Positions 8,551 through 16,932 of a DNA stretch of 48,394 nucleotides are shown in pieces (within the stretch, counting starts at the first letter, position 1; each line of letters opens with the position of its first letter). Made by a program: the position numbers and the translations under genes. The notes beneath the pieces are model-generated. The model saw nothing but the letters and a program-made list of their open reading frames with translations. It searched no databases and was not told the DNA's origin. Source of the stretch: Nostoc mirabile CHAB5784 (lineage in GTDB: Bacteria; Cyanobacteriota; Cyanobacteriia; Cyanobacteriales; Nostocaceae); assembly GCF_020829645.1 (NCBI RefSeq), contig NZ_JAIVFS010000063.1, positions 1-48,394 of the forward strand. The letters run 5' to 3'.

Positions 8551-11066
8551 CTCCCACCTCGCAAATCAAGTGTGAATTTCCCGTTTTCAGGAAAGTTGGG
8601 GTTGTTGTCGAGTCTGGCAATTTCCCAAGCACCAATAGGTAAAAAACCTGCTTCAATCTCGCGGTTGGAACCTTCAAAAAGACGTTCTAACTTAGTCACA
8701 GAGACACTTTCAACGCCTGGAACAGCAGCAGCTTTAGCTACAAGCTGACTTAGAGCAATTCCTTGGCCAAAAGTCAAGTTATCAAGGTGGAAAAAACCAT
8801 ACCGACCATCAGATAAAATGCGATTACTGAAAATATCCAACAAAGCAGCTTTGACATGACCGCGCAAATAATCAAATTTGACATCAACCTTGATGGCGAT
8901 ATCTAAATAAACGTAGACTGCTCCTTGAACGATGACATCATGACCAATGCGGCGATATTTTTTTAGGTCTGTGGCAATATTTTGGAGTAATTTGTCGTCT
9001 GCTGCATCTTTGTCGAAGGGATCTACTGTCACCCAGACTTCATACCGACTGCCTGTCCAACGTAAAGCGGCGGCGGCTCGTTGCACTTTTGTCGGGAAAT
9101 GTTGCATTACCAATTGTGCGTAGTCATCGGCAGTAATGGCACGTTCTAATTTTTTGTCAGATAGGTGCGGTGCATATAATTTCACTTGAGCTATAGGTTC
9201 TGGTGCTGTTCCACCTTGAGCGGGGAACGGCTGGTGTGGCTGCAATGTCGAACCATTAATTAGTTCATTGTGAAAAACAATATAAGAAATTACTTCGGCA
9301 CTAATATTGCCTGCAAGTCCATTACCTACTCGATAGTTTGCCTGGAAGTGAGTATTGGCTGCTGGTTTAATTCCTAATTCACCGTCTCCAAAGCGCAAGT
9401 GTGCTTGTCCATCGTTGTCCATTTCCACAACAAAATGTTGGTCTTCGCTGTTGCTGTCTATAAGGTCGTATCGGGGAGTCCAGATAGAGTTATTTCCAGT
9501 ACTCGTAAGCTGGATTTGGGGTAATGCTTGATGGGGATCTTGAATTAGCAAACTTTTAGCATTTTGAGTCAGATTATTTTTGGGCAGAGGTTGGCTGAAA
9601 GTTAAAGGTGTTTTTTGCAAGGTAGGACGGAAGCGATCGCCTACTACTAAAATTTCTATAGGTTCGCCTTCTTCTTGGCACTCCTGGATTATCTCTTTTC
9701 CCGGTACAGTTCCCAAATCTTCCGGTTCAATAATAGTGCGTCCATGATCGACTAGAATCACATTGCCTCTGGCAACACTAATATCAGCGAGCTGACAGTC
9801 TGGTGGTACTATTGCTGAAATACAAAGGGGAAAAGGTAATGCATCTTCTGTTACCCACTCGATTTCTACAATTGGCTGATTGTAAAGTTCGTCTACACTT
9901 GCCTTGACATTTGTCAGGCGGACTGCATGGCGATGCTTCATGTCTGCATCTTCTGGGATGCCTGTTTTCGGATTTCTAATTTCTTCAAAAATTAGGATGT
10001 CACCAATTTTCAGGTGCAATTTTCGCTGAGAGGAATTAGCCTCCTCTGGTTGTGTGGGTATAAATTCATCCACTAATGTAGCGGTTGTGGAACCAGGAGG
10101 AAGACAACAAGAGCGATCGCCCCAAGTATAGAATAATATCTGGTTGTGAGCTTTGTAGAGATGAATCGGTAATGGTGTTAGCGATTCAAAGACTTCATAA
10201 CTGTTAGGAGGAACATGATTTAGGTGAAGACTATCTTCCAAAATAGTGCCAAGAGAAGGCGCACTTTTATAACTAGTAATAAAGTGGAAATTTTTTGTTT
10301 CCAGGGGAGTATCAATACTTGTCTCTAGCCACAACCAAGTACGTGCATTACAGCCCTCATGCATGGGATAATCGATTAGACGGGCATGACGGCGAACAGA
10401 AATCCGTTGGCGGGCAGTTTCTAAATAAGCTTCGGTGGCTACAGCGTCCTGATAATAACTCAGATAATCGCCAACATAAGCGAGAACTTCCACTAGAGTA
10501 ATACCTAAATCCGGGACATGACGTTCTTCCCAATCCGGCATCACTAGTGACAAACGGTCTAAAATCAACTGGCGAAAACTAGCATAATCTTTAGCTAAAT
10601 AGTTAATATTTGGTTCGACTAGTTGTGGTGGCAAAGATGTTTGCTGTTGCAAGCAATCCATGTCAGTGTTACAGATACCATCCCGGAATTTGAATTGTAC
10701 TTGAGAGTAGCGCAAGTCAAAATTGGTATATGGTTGGTTTGTGGGTTTGCCCTCTTCATCTAATGACACCAAGCGCAAAGTATACGTAGAGAAATCGCCT
10801 GGTTGGTCAAGATTAACTGCTAAGTAACTCTCACAATTTTGGGAATTTTCTACTTGTAAATCAGTCACATGAAGATTGCGGATGCGCTGGCCGCCTTCAA
10901 TCAGGAGATTTTCTTTTTTCAAATCTTCTGGTACTGAACCTAAAAAGTAAACGTATAGCGATCGCAAATCATCGCTAACTTCTACATAATCTAGCCCGTT
11001 TTTTCTTTGCCTGCGGATTTCTTGGCGGCGCTGTTCGTTTTGGAAAGTAAGGGTATGGCTGTTCAT
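8547..11066 (-). CDS. Large baseplate-J family CIS wedge protein (Pvc11/Afp11-like)
   Basis: An 839-residue protein. The central motif block (VEPNINYLAKDYASFRQL, then VPDLGITLVEVLAYVGDYLS, YYQDAVATEAYLETARQR) is diagnostic of putative baseplate assembly proteins in eCIS. Around residue 560 it has the baseplate-J core FGDGELGIKPAANTHF and YRVGNGLAGNIS. This family equals T4 gp6, which forms the wedge ring. A second, more divergent paralogue lies immediately downstream. ATGA-type 4-nt overlaps on both sides indicate co-translation. The reading frame is intact and of usual length. Confidence 0.9.
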   Translation of the reverse strand: MNSHTLTFQNEQRRQEIRRQRKNGLDYVEVSDDLRSLYVYFLGSVPEDLKKENLLIEGGQRIRNLHVTDLQVENSQNCESYLAVNLDQPGDFSTYTLRLVSLDEEGKPTNQPYTNFDLRYSQVQFKFRDGICNTDMDCLQQQTSLPPQLVEPNINYLAKDYASFRQLILDRLSLVMPDWEERHVPDLGITLVEVLAYVGDYLSYYQDAVATEAYLETARQRISVRRHARLIDYPMHEGCNARTWLWLETSIDTPLETKNFHFITSYKSAPSLGTILEDSLHLNHVPPNSYEVFESLTPLPIHLYKAHNQILFYTWGDRSCCLPPGSTTATLVDEFIPTQPEEANSSQRKLHLKIGDILIFEEIRNPKTGIPEDADMKHRHAVRLTNVKASVDELYNQPIVEIEWVTEDALPFPLCISAIVPPDCQLADISVARGNVILVDHGRTIIEPEDLGTVPGKEIIQECQEEGEPIEILVVGDRFRPTLQKTPLTFSQPLPKNNLTQNAKSLLIQDPHQALPQIQLTSTGNNSIWTPRYDLIDSNSEDQHFVVEMDNDGQAHLRFGDGELGIKPAANTHFQANYRVGNGLAGNISAEVISYIVFHNELINGSTLQPHQPFPAQGGTAPEPIAQVKLYAPHLSDKKLERAITADDYAQLVMQHFPTKVQRAAAALRWTGSRYEVWVTVDPFDKDAADDKLLQNIATDLKKYRRIGHDVIVQGAVYVYLDIAIKVDVKFDYLRGHVKAALLDIFSNRILSDGRYGFFHLDNLTFGQGIALSQLVAKAAAVPGVESVSVTKLERLFEGSNREIEAGFLPIGAWEIARLDNNPNFPENGKFTLDLRGGR

Positions 11067-11470
11067 GGTACGGTTGTCCTAAAAGTAGCTGTTTGTGCCT
11101 CACCAGAACTTTGCACCACATACTCCACCACTATGTAAAGGTCGGCATCAACGCTTGTTACTTCCAAAGTTTGCAGATCGATTAAATCGCCCAACCATTG
11201 CTCAATAGATGCTTGAATAGTAATTTCCATAGCTGTTGCTAGTTCCGCACTATTGGGTGCAAAAATTAAAGACAACACACCACTACCGAAATCTGGGCGG
11301 TTGACTCGTTCGCCGGGAGTAGTAAACAGTAGTTGCTCAATTAAGTCGCGGATGTGGCTATCTTCATCGCTGGTGCTGGCGGTGCGATGGTATCTGTCAA
11401 AGTTGAAGGGAAAATCGATGTTGATGACATTCCTCTGCCTGGGCAGATTTAGGAGATATTCTGGCATCAA
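11063..11470 (-). CDS. gp25/gpW-like baseplate wedge protein (Pvc9/Afp9-like)
   Basis: A 135-residue protein of the expected size for the lysozyme-like gp25/gpW family. The signature is DSHIRDLIEQLLFTTPGERVNRPDFGSGVLSLIF split over residues ~36-70, with the conserved TxPGERxxxPxFG motif clearly visible. In phages and CIS this protein sits where sheath meets baseplate and provides the handshake strand that nucleates sheath assembly. It is encoded between the spike and the first baseplate-J gene, as in other eCIS clusters, with 4-nt overlaps on both sides. Confidence 0.93.
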   Translation of the reverse strand: MMPEYLLNLPRQRNVINIDFPFNFDRYHRTASTSDEDSHIRDLIEQLLFTTPGERVNRPDFGSGVLSLIFAPNSAELATAMEITIQASIEQWLGDLIDLQTLEVTSVDADLYIVVEYVVQSSGEAQTATFRTTVP

Positions 11471-12081
11471 ATCACCTCCAAATCAAAGTTGTTAATCGAT
11501 ACTTTATTAAGCTTCAGTTCTACAGTCGCACTTTTTCCATTATTGATTTCAATCTCTGAGTCATTCAGTTTCACAAACGCACCCTTTGCATTTCCACACT
11601 TGATTTCAATTCCCGAACTATTCATCACTAGATTCATAGTTTGTCTACCGATTTTGGCTTCAATGGTGATGCTTGGCTTACGTGAACTATCGTTAATTTC
11701 AATCTTGCCAATATCGGTTTTAAGTATCTTGATATCTGGGTTATAAGGCTTGGCTGGTACTATATTTGAAGCCTTTTCATCTGCCCAAAAGCAGCCACTC
11801 CAAATAGGGTAATCTGGATCTCCGTTTTCAAATTCAATCCAAACTAAAGCATCTTTGGGTGGAATGAGGAATAACCCAACTCCTTTACCTGCATAAGGAA
11901 CGCAAGGTAATGCCCAACCGCTAGGATCTTTGCCAAAAATTTCTTCCACTTTTGCCTGGATGCGTCCAAGCTGCCACGGGTCATTATTATCAAAAACTAC
12001 GCCTCGGAATTTGCCGTAAAAATAACGTTTTTCTTTTTGTGGCTCGACACTTCCACAAGGATCGAGTTTTGGTAGGTTCAT
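11467..12081 (-). CDS. gp5-like OB-fold spike protein (baseplate assembly protein V; half of Pvc8/VgrG)
   Basis: A 204-residue protein. The N-terminal ~110 residues form a gp5/VgrG OB-fold: YGKFRGVVFDNNDPWQLGRI, then VPYAGKGVGLFLIPPKDALV and FENGDPDYPIWSGCFW. The remainder is a short beta-rich tail (repeated IEI/VEL strands) consistent with a spike beta-helix. Together with the upstream gp27-like gene it makes up what is a single VgrG-like protein (Pvc8/Afp8) in many systems. It overlaps neighbours by 4 nt. It should form the central trimeric spike below the tube, capped by the PAAR-like tip. Confidence 0.9.
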   Translation of the reverse strand: MNLPKLDPCGSVEPQKEKRYFYGKFRGVVFDNNDPWQLGRIQAKVEEIFGKDPSGWALPCVPYAGKGVGLFLIPPKDALVWIEFENGDPDYPIWSGCFWADEKASNIVPAKPYNPDIKILKTDIGKIEINDSSRKPSITIEAKIGRQTMNLVMNSSGIEIKCGNAKGAFVKLNDSEIEINNGKSATVELKLNKVSINNFDLEVI

Positions 12082-13232
12082 ACTTTTAACCTCGGAATTA
12101 TTGCACCTTGTCCCTCACGTTTCAACGTGAAACTTTGTTTATATTCACCACGCTTGATGCGATGCGTTACTTGTTTGACATAGTAATAACCGCCGTAAGT
12201 GTTTCCCACACCTCGTACTCCCACTAATTGACGCACTCGCAAGATATGACCATAGCGAACAGTATCTACTTCTCCAGTAGCAGTAACAGCATTTTCCAGC
12301 GAACGACTAGCAAATGATTCGGTTTCGTTTTGGGCTTGGATTTTTTCGAGTTTGTTGGTGCAGCGTAGGATTTGTTTCCGTAAGAATTTAGCAGTCTTCT
12401 TGACTAAACGTTTTCCCGGTGATTTTGGAACCTTAATCGAAATTGATTTCCCAGTTTTTTCATTGCTAATTGATGCTTGAGGTTCAATAGCTGCTAGAGC
12501 ATTAAAGTTGAAACTTATAGACGAATCTACATTGGTAAATGCCCCCATATTCATTGACAATGCTGGTTGAATAGGAGTAATTTTCTTTTTTTCCTCACCC
12601 CAATAAGCAATATTTTTTCCAGGGATTTTACCAGGTCTAATTTCAAAAATATAACTATTACGTAGAGCCAGTTCTTGAATAAACTGTAAGTCTGTACCTT
12701 GCTGAGTGGGAATCATTTCTTCTTTTTTTGGTACATAATTAGACTTATGTACATCAAATGTCAGCCCATATTTGATTTGATAAGACCTTAATATTTGTTT
12801 GACAATTTTAGTATCAGATAAGTTTGGGTAAGTTTCATTTTTATCTTTAAGATCGAGCATTACACTAATATCTTCACCAGTAACTATTAGCTTTGATTCT
12901 CCTGGTTGATTGCTGGGTGCAATTTGATGATCGGTAATAATGCCATCAATTAATACAGGGGTTTGAAGTCTGCGCTTGACACCAACTTTTACATTAACTA
13001 TGACCTGAATGATTATCCGATTGGGAGGATCTAAAATGCCTTTTCGGAGTAACCAATAATCTGAAAATTTTTTTAATTCTTTACTCAGGCTAAAGGTCAT
13101 TTGAAAGCCACTGCGATCGCGGTCTTGCTGAGTCACTTCTAAATCTATCAGCGCGTCTATTACTTCATAAGGTGCAGGTTTCGGTATGTTCTTACCAATC
13201 ATGAGTCTTACAAGAATATCTGAGTTAAGCAT
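12078..13232 (-). CDS. gp27-like baseplate hub protein (phage late control D family)
   Basis: A 384-residue protein of the late-control-D/gp27 hub class. It has the early segment PAPYEVIDALIDLEVTQQDR and DRSGFQMTFSL, the linker VLIDGIITDHQIAPSNQPGE, and the central TQQGTDLQFIQELALRNSYI motif typical of VgrG N-terminal halves. The C-terminus (YGGYYYVKQVTHRIKRGEY) is typical of hub proteins ending at the OB-fold junction. It lies directly upstream of the OB-fold spike gene with a 4-nt overlap, so the VgrG function is split into two chains. The hub adapts the sixfold tube to the threefold spike. Confidence 0.9.
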   Translation of the reverse strand: MLNSDILVRLMIGKNIPKPAPYEVIDALIDLEVTQQDRDRSGFQMTFSLSKELKKFSDYWLLRKGILDPPNRIIIQVIVNVKVGVKRRLQTPVLIDGIITDHQIAPSNQPGESKLIVTGEDISVMLDLKDKNETYPNLSDTKIVKQILRSYQIKYGLTFDVHKSNYVPKKEEMIPTQQGTDLQFIQELALRNSYIFEIRPGKIPGKNIAYWGEEKKKITPIQPALSMNMGAFTNVDSSISFNFNALAAIEPQASISNEKTGKSISIKVPKSPGKRLVKKTAKFLRKQILRCTNKLEKIQAQNETESFASRSLENAVTATGEVDTVRYGHILRVRQLVGVRGVGNTYGGYYYVKQVTHRIKRGEYKQSFTLKREGQGAIIPRLKV

Positions 13233-13244
13233 AAGTTAACTTTT

Positions 13245-13529
13245 CTAGATGAGAGAAATACGTAGTTGCCGACCAATTTGGGCAGTCAATTCATCAGGGT
13301 GCATAGCGTTGTTAATATCGCATAAATGCCAGAAAAGTTCCGGGTCATTAAGATAATTTGCAGTGATATTATCTAGGCGATCGCCCTCGCTAACTTGATG
13401 TTCTTCAAAAATTTCCAATCTTTGTGATGATGGTAAAAATCTGCGCCGGAGGTAAACGATAGTTTGATTTGATGTTGTTTGCCACTTGGCAGTTTCTATA
13501 TCGTAGTAACGACTGCTTTCAGTAAACAT
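13245..13529 (-). CDS. LysM-domain CIS adaptor protein (C-terminal part of Pvc7/Afp7 type)
   Basis: A small protein with a LysM-like domain: HQVSEGDRLDNITANYLNDP, then FWHLCDINNAMHPDEL and IGRQLRISL. The ATG at 13529 is preferred (94 residues, MFTESSRYYDIETAKW); an in-frame ATG at 13598 would add 23 residues unlike the family. In other CIS a gp53-like tube adaptor carries a C-terminal LysM domain. Here it is a separate gene directly following the N-terminal tube-type gene. Such LysM domains in baseplates act in protein-protein packing around the hub rather than in peptidoglycan binding. Confidence 0.8.
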   Translation of the reverse strand: MFTESSRYYDIETAKWQTTSNQTIVYLRRRFLPSSQRLEIFEEHQVSEGDRLDNITANYLNDPELFWHLCDINNAMHPDELTAQIGRQLRISLI

Positions 13530-13621
13530 TGACTCTTTCTTATCTGATAAAAAAACTATTTGACTAAGAGATGAGTGAGTAAGTTGCAGTTTAAACAATT
13601 AACGTTCGTCAATAGCCAAAT

Positions 13622-14278
13622 TCATAATAAAGGAGCAACTTTCTTGATAACACTTGCAGCCATGTTCAGCTTACCCAAAATCTCTTTTTGCTTGTGATAA
13701 ACTTGGAATAATTTGCTACCTTTATGGTTATATCTCAAATCATTTGTACTTAAGACTTGCATACCTAAACTGACTTTAGCACGAATTGGATTTAGTCTGG
13801 GATCGAATGCTTCTTCGGTAATACTGAACTCAGAGAGGCGAACTGGCATTACACGATTTAAGCTCCATATAAATACACTGAGATCGGCCTCAATTGGTAG
13901 AATTTCTAAAACACCTGTGCGGGCGAGTCGATTGTTTGTTTTGATTTGCCTGCTTTTAGGATAGATGAGGTTTTCTAAGGCTGCTAATTGGGGGTATATG
14001 CCAAACATCACTGTATCAGGATTTTTTTTGGGAAACTCCAGTTGGTCTGTAGCATCAATTTCTGCCTCTAGTTGAATTGTCTCTTGCGGTGGTGCAACCA
14101 GACGCAAGGCTTCTAGACGATCGCTTCCTTCAGAACCCGCACCTCGTACCTGTAAAGTGCGTCTGAGTGTTTCAGGATTGTATTGCAGTATAATCAATCC
14201 TTTGGGCAACAAGGTAACAGCATTAAGGATAGCGATCGTTCCTTTTAATGTCTTTGGCGCACCGGGAAATTTGGACAT
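13622..14278 (-). CDS. CIS tube-initiator/gp53-like protein (Pvc7/Afp7 N-terminal type)
   Basis: A 218-residue protein starting MSKFPGAPKTLKGTIAIL and containing ILQYNPETLRRTLQVRGA, the NP-type motif at the start of the CIS tube/Afp7 domain. It continues LVAPPQETIQLEAEIDATDQ and later VLEILPIEADLSVFIWSLNR, PVRLSEFSITEEAFDPRLNP. These are hallmark segments of the family that bridges the inner tube to the hub. The LysM part is missing from the C-terminus and is supplied by the next gene downstream, separated by about 90 nt when the internal LysM start is used. Confidence 0.85.
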   Translation of the reverse strand: MSKFPGAPKTLKGTIAILNAVTLLPKGLIILQYNPETLRRTLQVRGAGSEGSDRLEALRLVAPPQETIQLEAEIDATDQLEFPKKNPDTVMFGIYPQLAALENLIYPKSRQIKTNNRLARTGVLEILPIEADLSVFIWSLNRVMPVRLSEFSITEEAFDPRLNPIRAKVSLGMQVLSTNDLRYNHKGSKLFQVYHKQKEILGKLNMAASVIKKVAPLL

Positions 14279-14347
14279 AAATTTATTCCTGAATCATTTA
14301 TGATAATTTTTTTGCGTTCTTACCCAATCCCTAATCCCCAGTCTCCT

Positions 14348-14779
14348 TTACCTACCTTTTACTTTCATATTTGTAGTAGTAAAATATCCCGTGCCAAAAT
14401 ATTGCAGAATGAGGTCTGGTTTAGGTGGTATTGTTGGTGTCTGAGCTGGCTTCGTAACTTGGAATTTCGCTATGAAGGTAGTACCTTTGAGCAATACTGC
14501 TGTTCGTTTAGATTGAACTTTTATGGCTTTTTGATTGATAGCTAAAGATTCAATAAAAAGTGTTCCTATACCGGGGGTGATATTTGGCGCACTCGTGTAA
14601 GGACAACGAGGGACAATAACTCGTTTCTCGTCGCCAACAAGGCAAATCTGCTTGTTATTAATTTTTGGTATACCAGTACCAGTTAAGACCACACCAGCAG
14701 CAGGGACTATAACTGTTGCTTTGCCAAAGATGGGGTTGAACATGGCGCGATCGCCAGAAGTGAGAATAGAGTTTAACAT
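14348..14779 (-). CDS. PAAR-like spike tip protein (Pvc10 type)
   Basis: A 143-residue, beta-rich protein, first gene of the baseplate block. It has short Gly/Val-rich hairpins (TVIVPAAGVVLTGTG, KQICLVGDEKRVIVPRCPY, PNITPGIGTLFIESLAI) as in PAAR-like tip proteins of eCIS, followed by a Pro/Thr-rich tail. The tip would sharpen the spike formed by the OB-fold protein and may carry cargo. Classical PAAR zinc ligands are not obvious: only two Cys (near residues 46 and 59) and no clear His triad. Assignment relies on context plus pattern. A 69-nt gap separates it from the next gene. The promoter of this block must lie between it and the toxin-antitoxin island. Confidence 0.75.
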   Translation of the reverse strand: MLNSILTSGDRAMFNPIFGKATVIVPAAGVVLTGTGIPKINNKQICLVGDEKRVIVPRCPYTSAPNITPGIGTLFIESLAINQKAIKVQSKRTAVLLKGTTFIAKFQVTKPAQTPTIPPKPDLILQYFGTGYFTTTNMKVKGR

Positions 14780-14896
14780 CAGCTTTTTGGTGAGAGATAA
14801 AAGATTAATTAGATTAGTTCAAGTTTGCTATGGGAGCGATCGCACGCTCTTACCCTCAATCAATGCTATGATTATCACAAATTTCTAACTTTAGGG

Positions 14897-15196
14897 ATGC
14901 ACGTAATCAGCAAAGTGAAATTGCGGGAATTCTGGGTTCAACACGCTGATTCTGAAGATGCTCTTAATGATTGGTACAAGTTTACGTCTAAAGCAAACTG
15001 GTCTAATTTAATGGATGTTCAGAAAAGATATCCAAAGGCAGAAGCGGTTGGTAACTTTACAGTGTTTAACATCAAAGGTAATAACTATCGTTTGATTGTA
15101 GACATTAGATATTCCAGCCAGACAGTTTTTATTAAATACGTTCTTACCCATCCTGAATACGATAAAGAAAGGTGGAAAGATGACCCCTACTTCTAG
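14897..15196 (+). CDS. higB: HigB-family toxin (mRNA interferase)
   Basis: A 99-residue protein starting MHVISKVKLREFW, with the HigB/RelE-like core: DALNDWYKFTSKANWSNLMD, FNIKGNNYRLIVDIRYSS, YVLTHPEYDK. Such toxins cleave ribosome-bound mRNA. The ATG at 14897 matches the family start; the upstream in-frame ATG at 14825 would add 24 unlikely residues. The antitoxin gene follows with a 17-nt overlap, the usual reversed higB-higA order. It lies on the strand opposite to the injection-system genes, within the island that separates their two blocks. Confidence 0.9.
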   Translation: MHVISKVKLREFWVQHADSEDALNDWYKFTSKANWSNLMDVQKRYPKAEAVGNFTVFNIKGNNYRLIVDIRYSSQTVFIKYVLTHPEYDKERWKDDPYF

Positions 15197-15593
15197 TCAA
15201 CAAACCTATACTGACTTACTGATTCAGTATCAGCCTAAACTAATTAAAACAGAACAGGAGTATAACAGAGTCTTAAAAGTAGTAGAAGGGATGATGTCTG
15301 GTGAATTGACAGAGGCTGAAACTGCGCTTTTTGAGTTGTTGGTTCTTCTGATTGAGAATTACGAATCATGTCATTATCCTATGGGTGAATCAAAACCTGT
15401 GGCTACTTTGGAATCCCTGATGCATGAATTTGATGTGGAGCCAACTTCTTTAGTCCGGGTTTTTGGCTCTGTTGAGATTGTTAGGGAAGTAGTTAATGGT
15501 GAACGGAAAATTAGTCAATCTGAAGCTGAGTCTCTGGCCAAGTTTTTTAATGAGCATTATTCTGGACTTTCCCTCACATCTGTTGACTTTTAA
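15180..15593 (+). CDS. higA: HigA-type antitoxin
   Basis: A 137-residue protein overlapping higB by 17 nt. The C-terminal half (LESLMHEFDVEPTSLVRVFG, REVVNGERKISQSEAESLAK) resembles a degenerate XRE helix-turn-helix of HigA antitoxins, and the N-terminal half is a helical segment seen in long cyanobacterial HigA variants. It should neutralise HigB and autoregulate the pair. No operator was identified with confidence in the short upstream region. Confidence 0.85.
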   Translation: MTPTSSQQTYTDLLIQYQPKLIKTEQEYNRVLKVVEGMMSGELTEAETALFELLVLLIENYESCHYPMGESKPVATLESLMHEFDVEPTSLVRVFGSVEIVREVVNGERKISQSEAESLAKFFNEHYSGLSLTSVDF

Positions 15594-15658
15594 ACTTTTA
15601 AGAATGTCGCTACTAGATCGGGCGATCGCACTCTCAAGTTAAGAAGAAACCCGGTTTT

Positions 15659-15994
15659 TCACTCAACAGCGTAAGAAGTAAATTGACGTTTAAACGGGGA
15701 ATAAAAACCGATAACTACATCTGAGGGAGGTACACCTAACTCAACTAGCGTCTCACCAACAAGTTCTTCTGTACCGTTATATTGAATCCATATCTTTTCA
15801 TTTTGGATATCAAAATGCATTATGGGGCCAAATACCCGTTTATCATCTTGCCAACCTACATAAGCTAGTTGATAGTGGTCGTTTTCATTGTCAAAGATTA
15901 GTTCTGACTTAATAGTATCGGTATTAGAACTGATTTGTGCATGTTCGGTTAAGATTTGTTTGATGATTTGTCGATAGCGTTCTATTTTATCCAT
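15659..15994 (-). CDS. xisI: XisI-like fdxN element excision controlling factor
   Basis: A 111-residue protein of full family length. The start MDKIERYRQIIKQILTEHA and the segment YQLAYVGWQDDKRVFGPIMH, ending ELGVPPSDVVIGFYSPFKR, are characteristic of XisI. In Anabaena, XisI and XisH act with XisF in the developmental excision of the fdxN element, but most genomic copies of xisHI lie away from such elements and their role is unclear. Its usual partner xisH lies upstream on the same strand but is broken, so this copy may be orphaned. Confidence 0.93.
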   Translation of the reverse strand: MDKIERYRQIIKQILTEHAQISSNTDTIKSELIFDNENDHYQLAYVGWQDDKRVFGPIMHFDIQNEKIWIQYNGTEELVGETLVELGVPPSDVVIGFYSPFKRQFTSYAVE

Positions 15995-16079
15995 TGCCGA
16001 ATCTCCTCTTTTTTGGGGTCGTAAGTTACTATTTTAACTAGTTCCGTGGGTTTAAGTCCCCCGGTTCTATAATCGGCAA

Positions 16080-16113
16080 GTTTTGTGTTGGGGTTAAATC
16101 CCCATTACAAAAC
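16080..16113. repeat. 34-bp hairpin-forming repeat
   Basis: The sequence has outer arms GTTTTGT/ACAAAAC and inner arms GGGG/CCCC around TTAAAT. It lies upstream of xisI, between it and the xisH remnant, and could act as a terminator-like or repetitive element. It directly adjoins the AATTACG heptamer repeat that truncates xisH. Confidence 0.6.
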
Positions 16114-16114
16114 T

Positions 16115-16141
16115 TAATTACGAATTACGAATTACGAATTA
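16115..16141. repeat. Short tandem heptamer repeat (AATTACG)n
   Basis: Tandem heptamers TTACGAA fill 16115-16141. The identical 27-bp sequence occurs in inverted orientation at 48320-48346. Such heptanucleotide repeats are common in Nostocales. Here the repeat replaces the missing 3' end of xisH. Confidence 0.85.
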
Positions 16142-16483
16142 TTTAACTTGATGACGTTGAAGCGTGCGTTGGACAAAAGCAAGTTGAAAAAAATCTAACT
16201 AGGTTTCATGTGGAACTGCTAAATAAACAATTCGTTCTGGTTGATTTTCCTCCAATGCTAGGCAGTAATTAAGGTATTGGCCAAGGGCTGTGTGAAATTC
16301 ATTGATATCAGAACCTGCAATAAAACTTTTAATTTCAACCGCTATTTTTTCGGTATCGCGTTCTGCTGCGATCGCATTTTCTGCGGCTAAATCTATCTCA
16401 TACTCATTGAGTTTGTTACCATCGTCGAAATCAAGGAATTGCTTAAAGGTTAGTGGTAATGGGGTTGAGATCATGGCGATCAC
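16139..16483 (-). pseudogene. xisH: Chimeric, interrupted xisH
   Basis: The core IDLAAENAIAAERDTEKIAV, EIKSFIAGSDINEFHTALGQ and YLNYCLALEENQPERIVYLA is clearly XisH. Two defects are visible. First, the usual XisH N-terminus (about 50 residues) is replaced by ~30 residues resembling the start of a Uma2-type protein (STPLPLTFKQFLDFDDGN). Second, an in-frame TAG at 16199-16201 follows AVPHET. Past it the same frame still reads LDFFQLAFVQRTLQRHQVK, the expected XisH continuation, until TAA at 16139-16141 inside a heptamer repeat. The 94-residue product therefore lacks both ends and is probably inactive. XisH normally resembles endonuclease-like folds (visible here as AVEIKSF). Confidence 0.85.
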
Positions 16484-16692
16484 TCCTGATTGATTAGCAT
16501 CTGGCTTCTCATAACCTTTTGATCTTCAAGTCTATATCTATTTGCCTTTAAGTTTTAGCTTGTTGGGTCTCATGCTTCGACCTAACCTACAAGATCCGCG
16601 ATCGCACTGCTTTCACCAACATAACCTAAAAGCCTTTATTATGGAATCAGTCTAAGTTAAAAGTAGGTAGATCACAAACAGGTTGAAAACAT

Positions 16693-16932
16693 ATGGACAA
16701 CAACAATAAACAAATTTACAATTACACAGTTCTTCTGGAAAAAGAATCAGATGGAGGTTATCACGCTTTTTGTCCTATCCTAAAAGGTTGTCATTCTCAA
16801 GGAGATTCTTTTGAAGAAGCCATTGAGAATATTACAGAAGCTATTGAATTATATCTTGAAAGTTTAAGGGCTGATAATCAGTCAATTCCTAGAGAAGATT
16901 TAATTGTTAAGTCATTAAGTATCTTGGCATGA
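16693..16932 (+). CDS. hicB: HicB-family antitoxin
   Basis: A 79-residue protein with the HicB partial RNase-H fold: YTVLLEKESDGGYHAFCPIL, KGCHSQGDSFEEAIENITEA, IELYLESLRADNQ. It lacks a separate DNA-binding domain in this short form. It overlaps hicA by 4 nt (ATGA), so the pair is co-translated, in the less common hicB-hicA order that is frequent in cyanobacteria. Confidence 0.93.
   Translation: MDNNNKQIYNYTVLLEKESDGGYHAFCPILKGCHSQGDSFEEAIENITEAIELYLESLRADNQSIPREDLIVKSLSILA

Noticed and set aside
13530..13598. Upstream start for the LysM gene
   Set aside because: The additional 23 residues do not look like the family, and MFTESSRYYDIETA matches the usual start.
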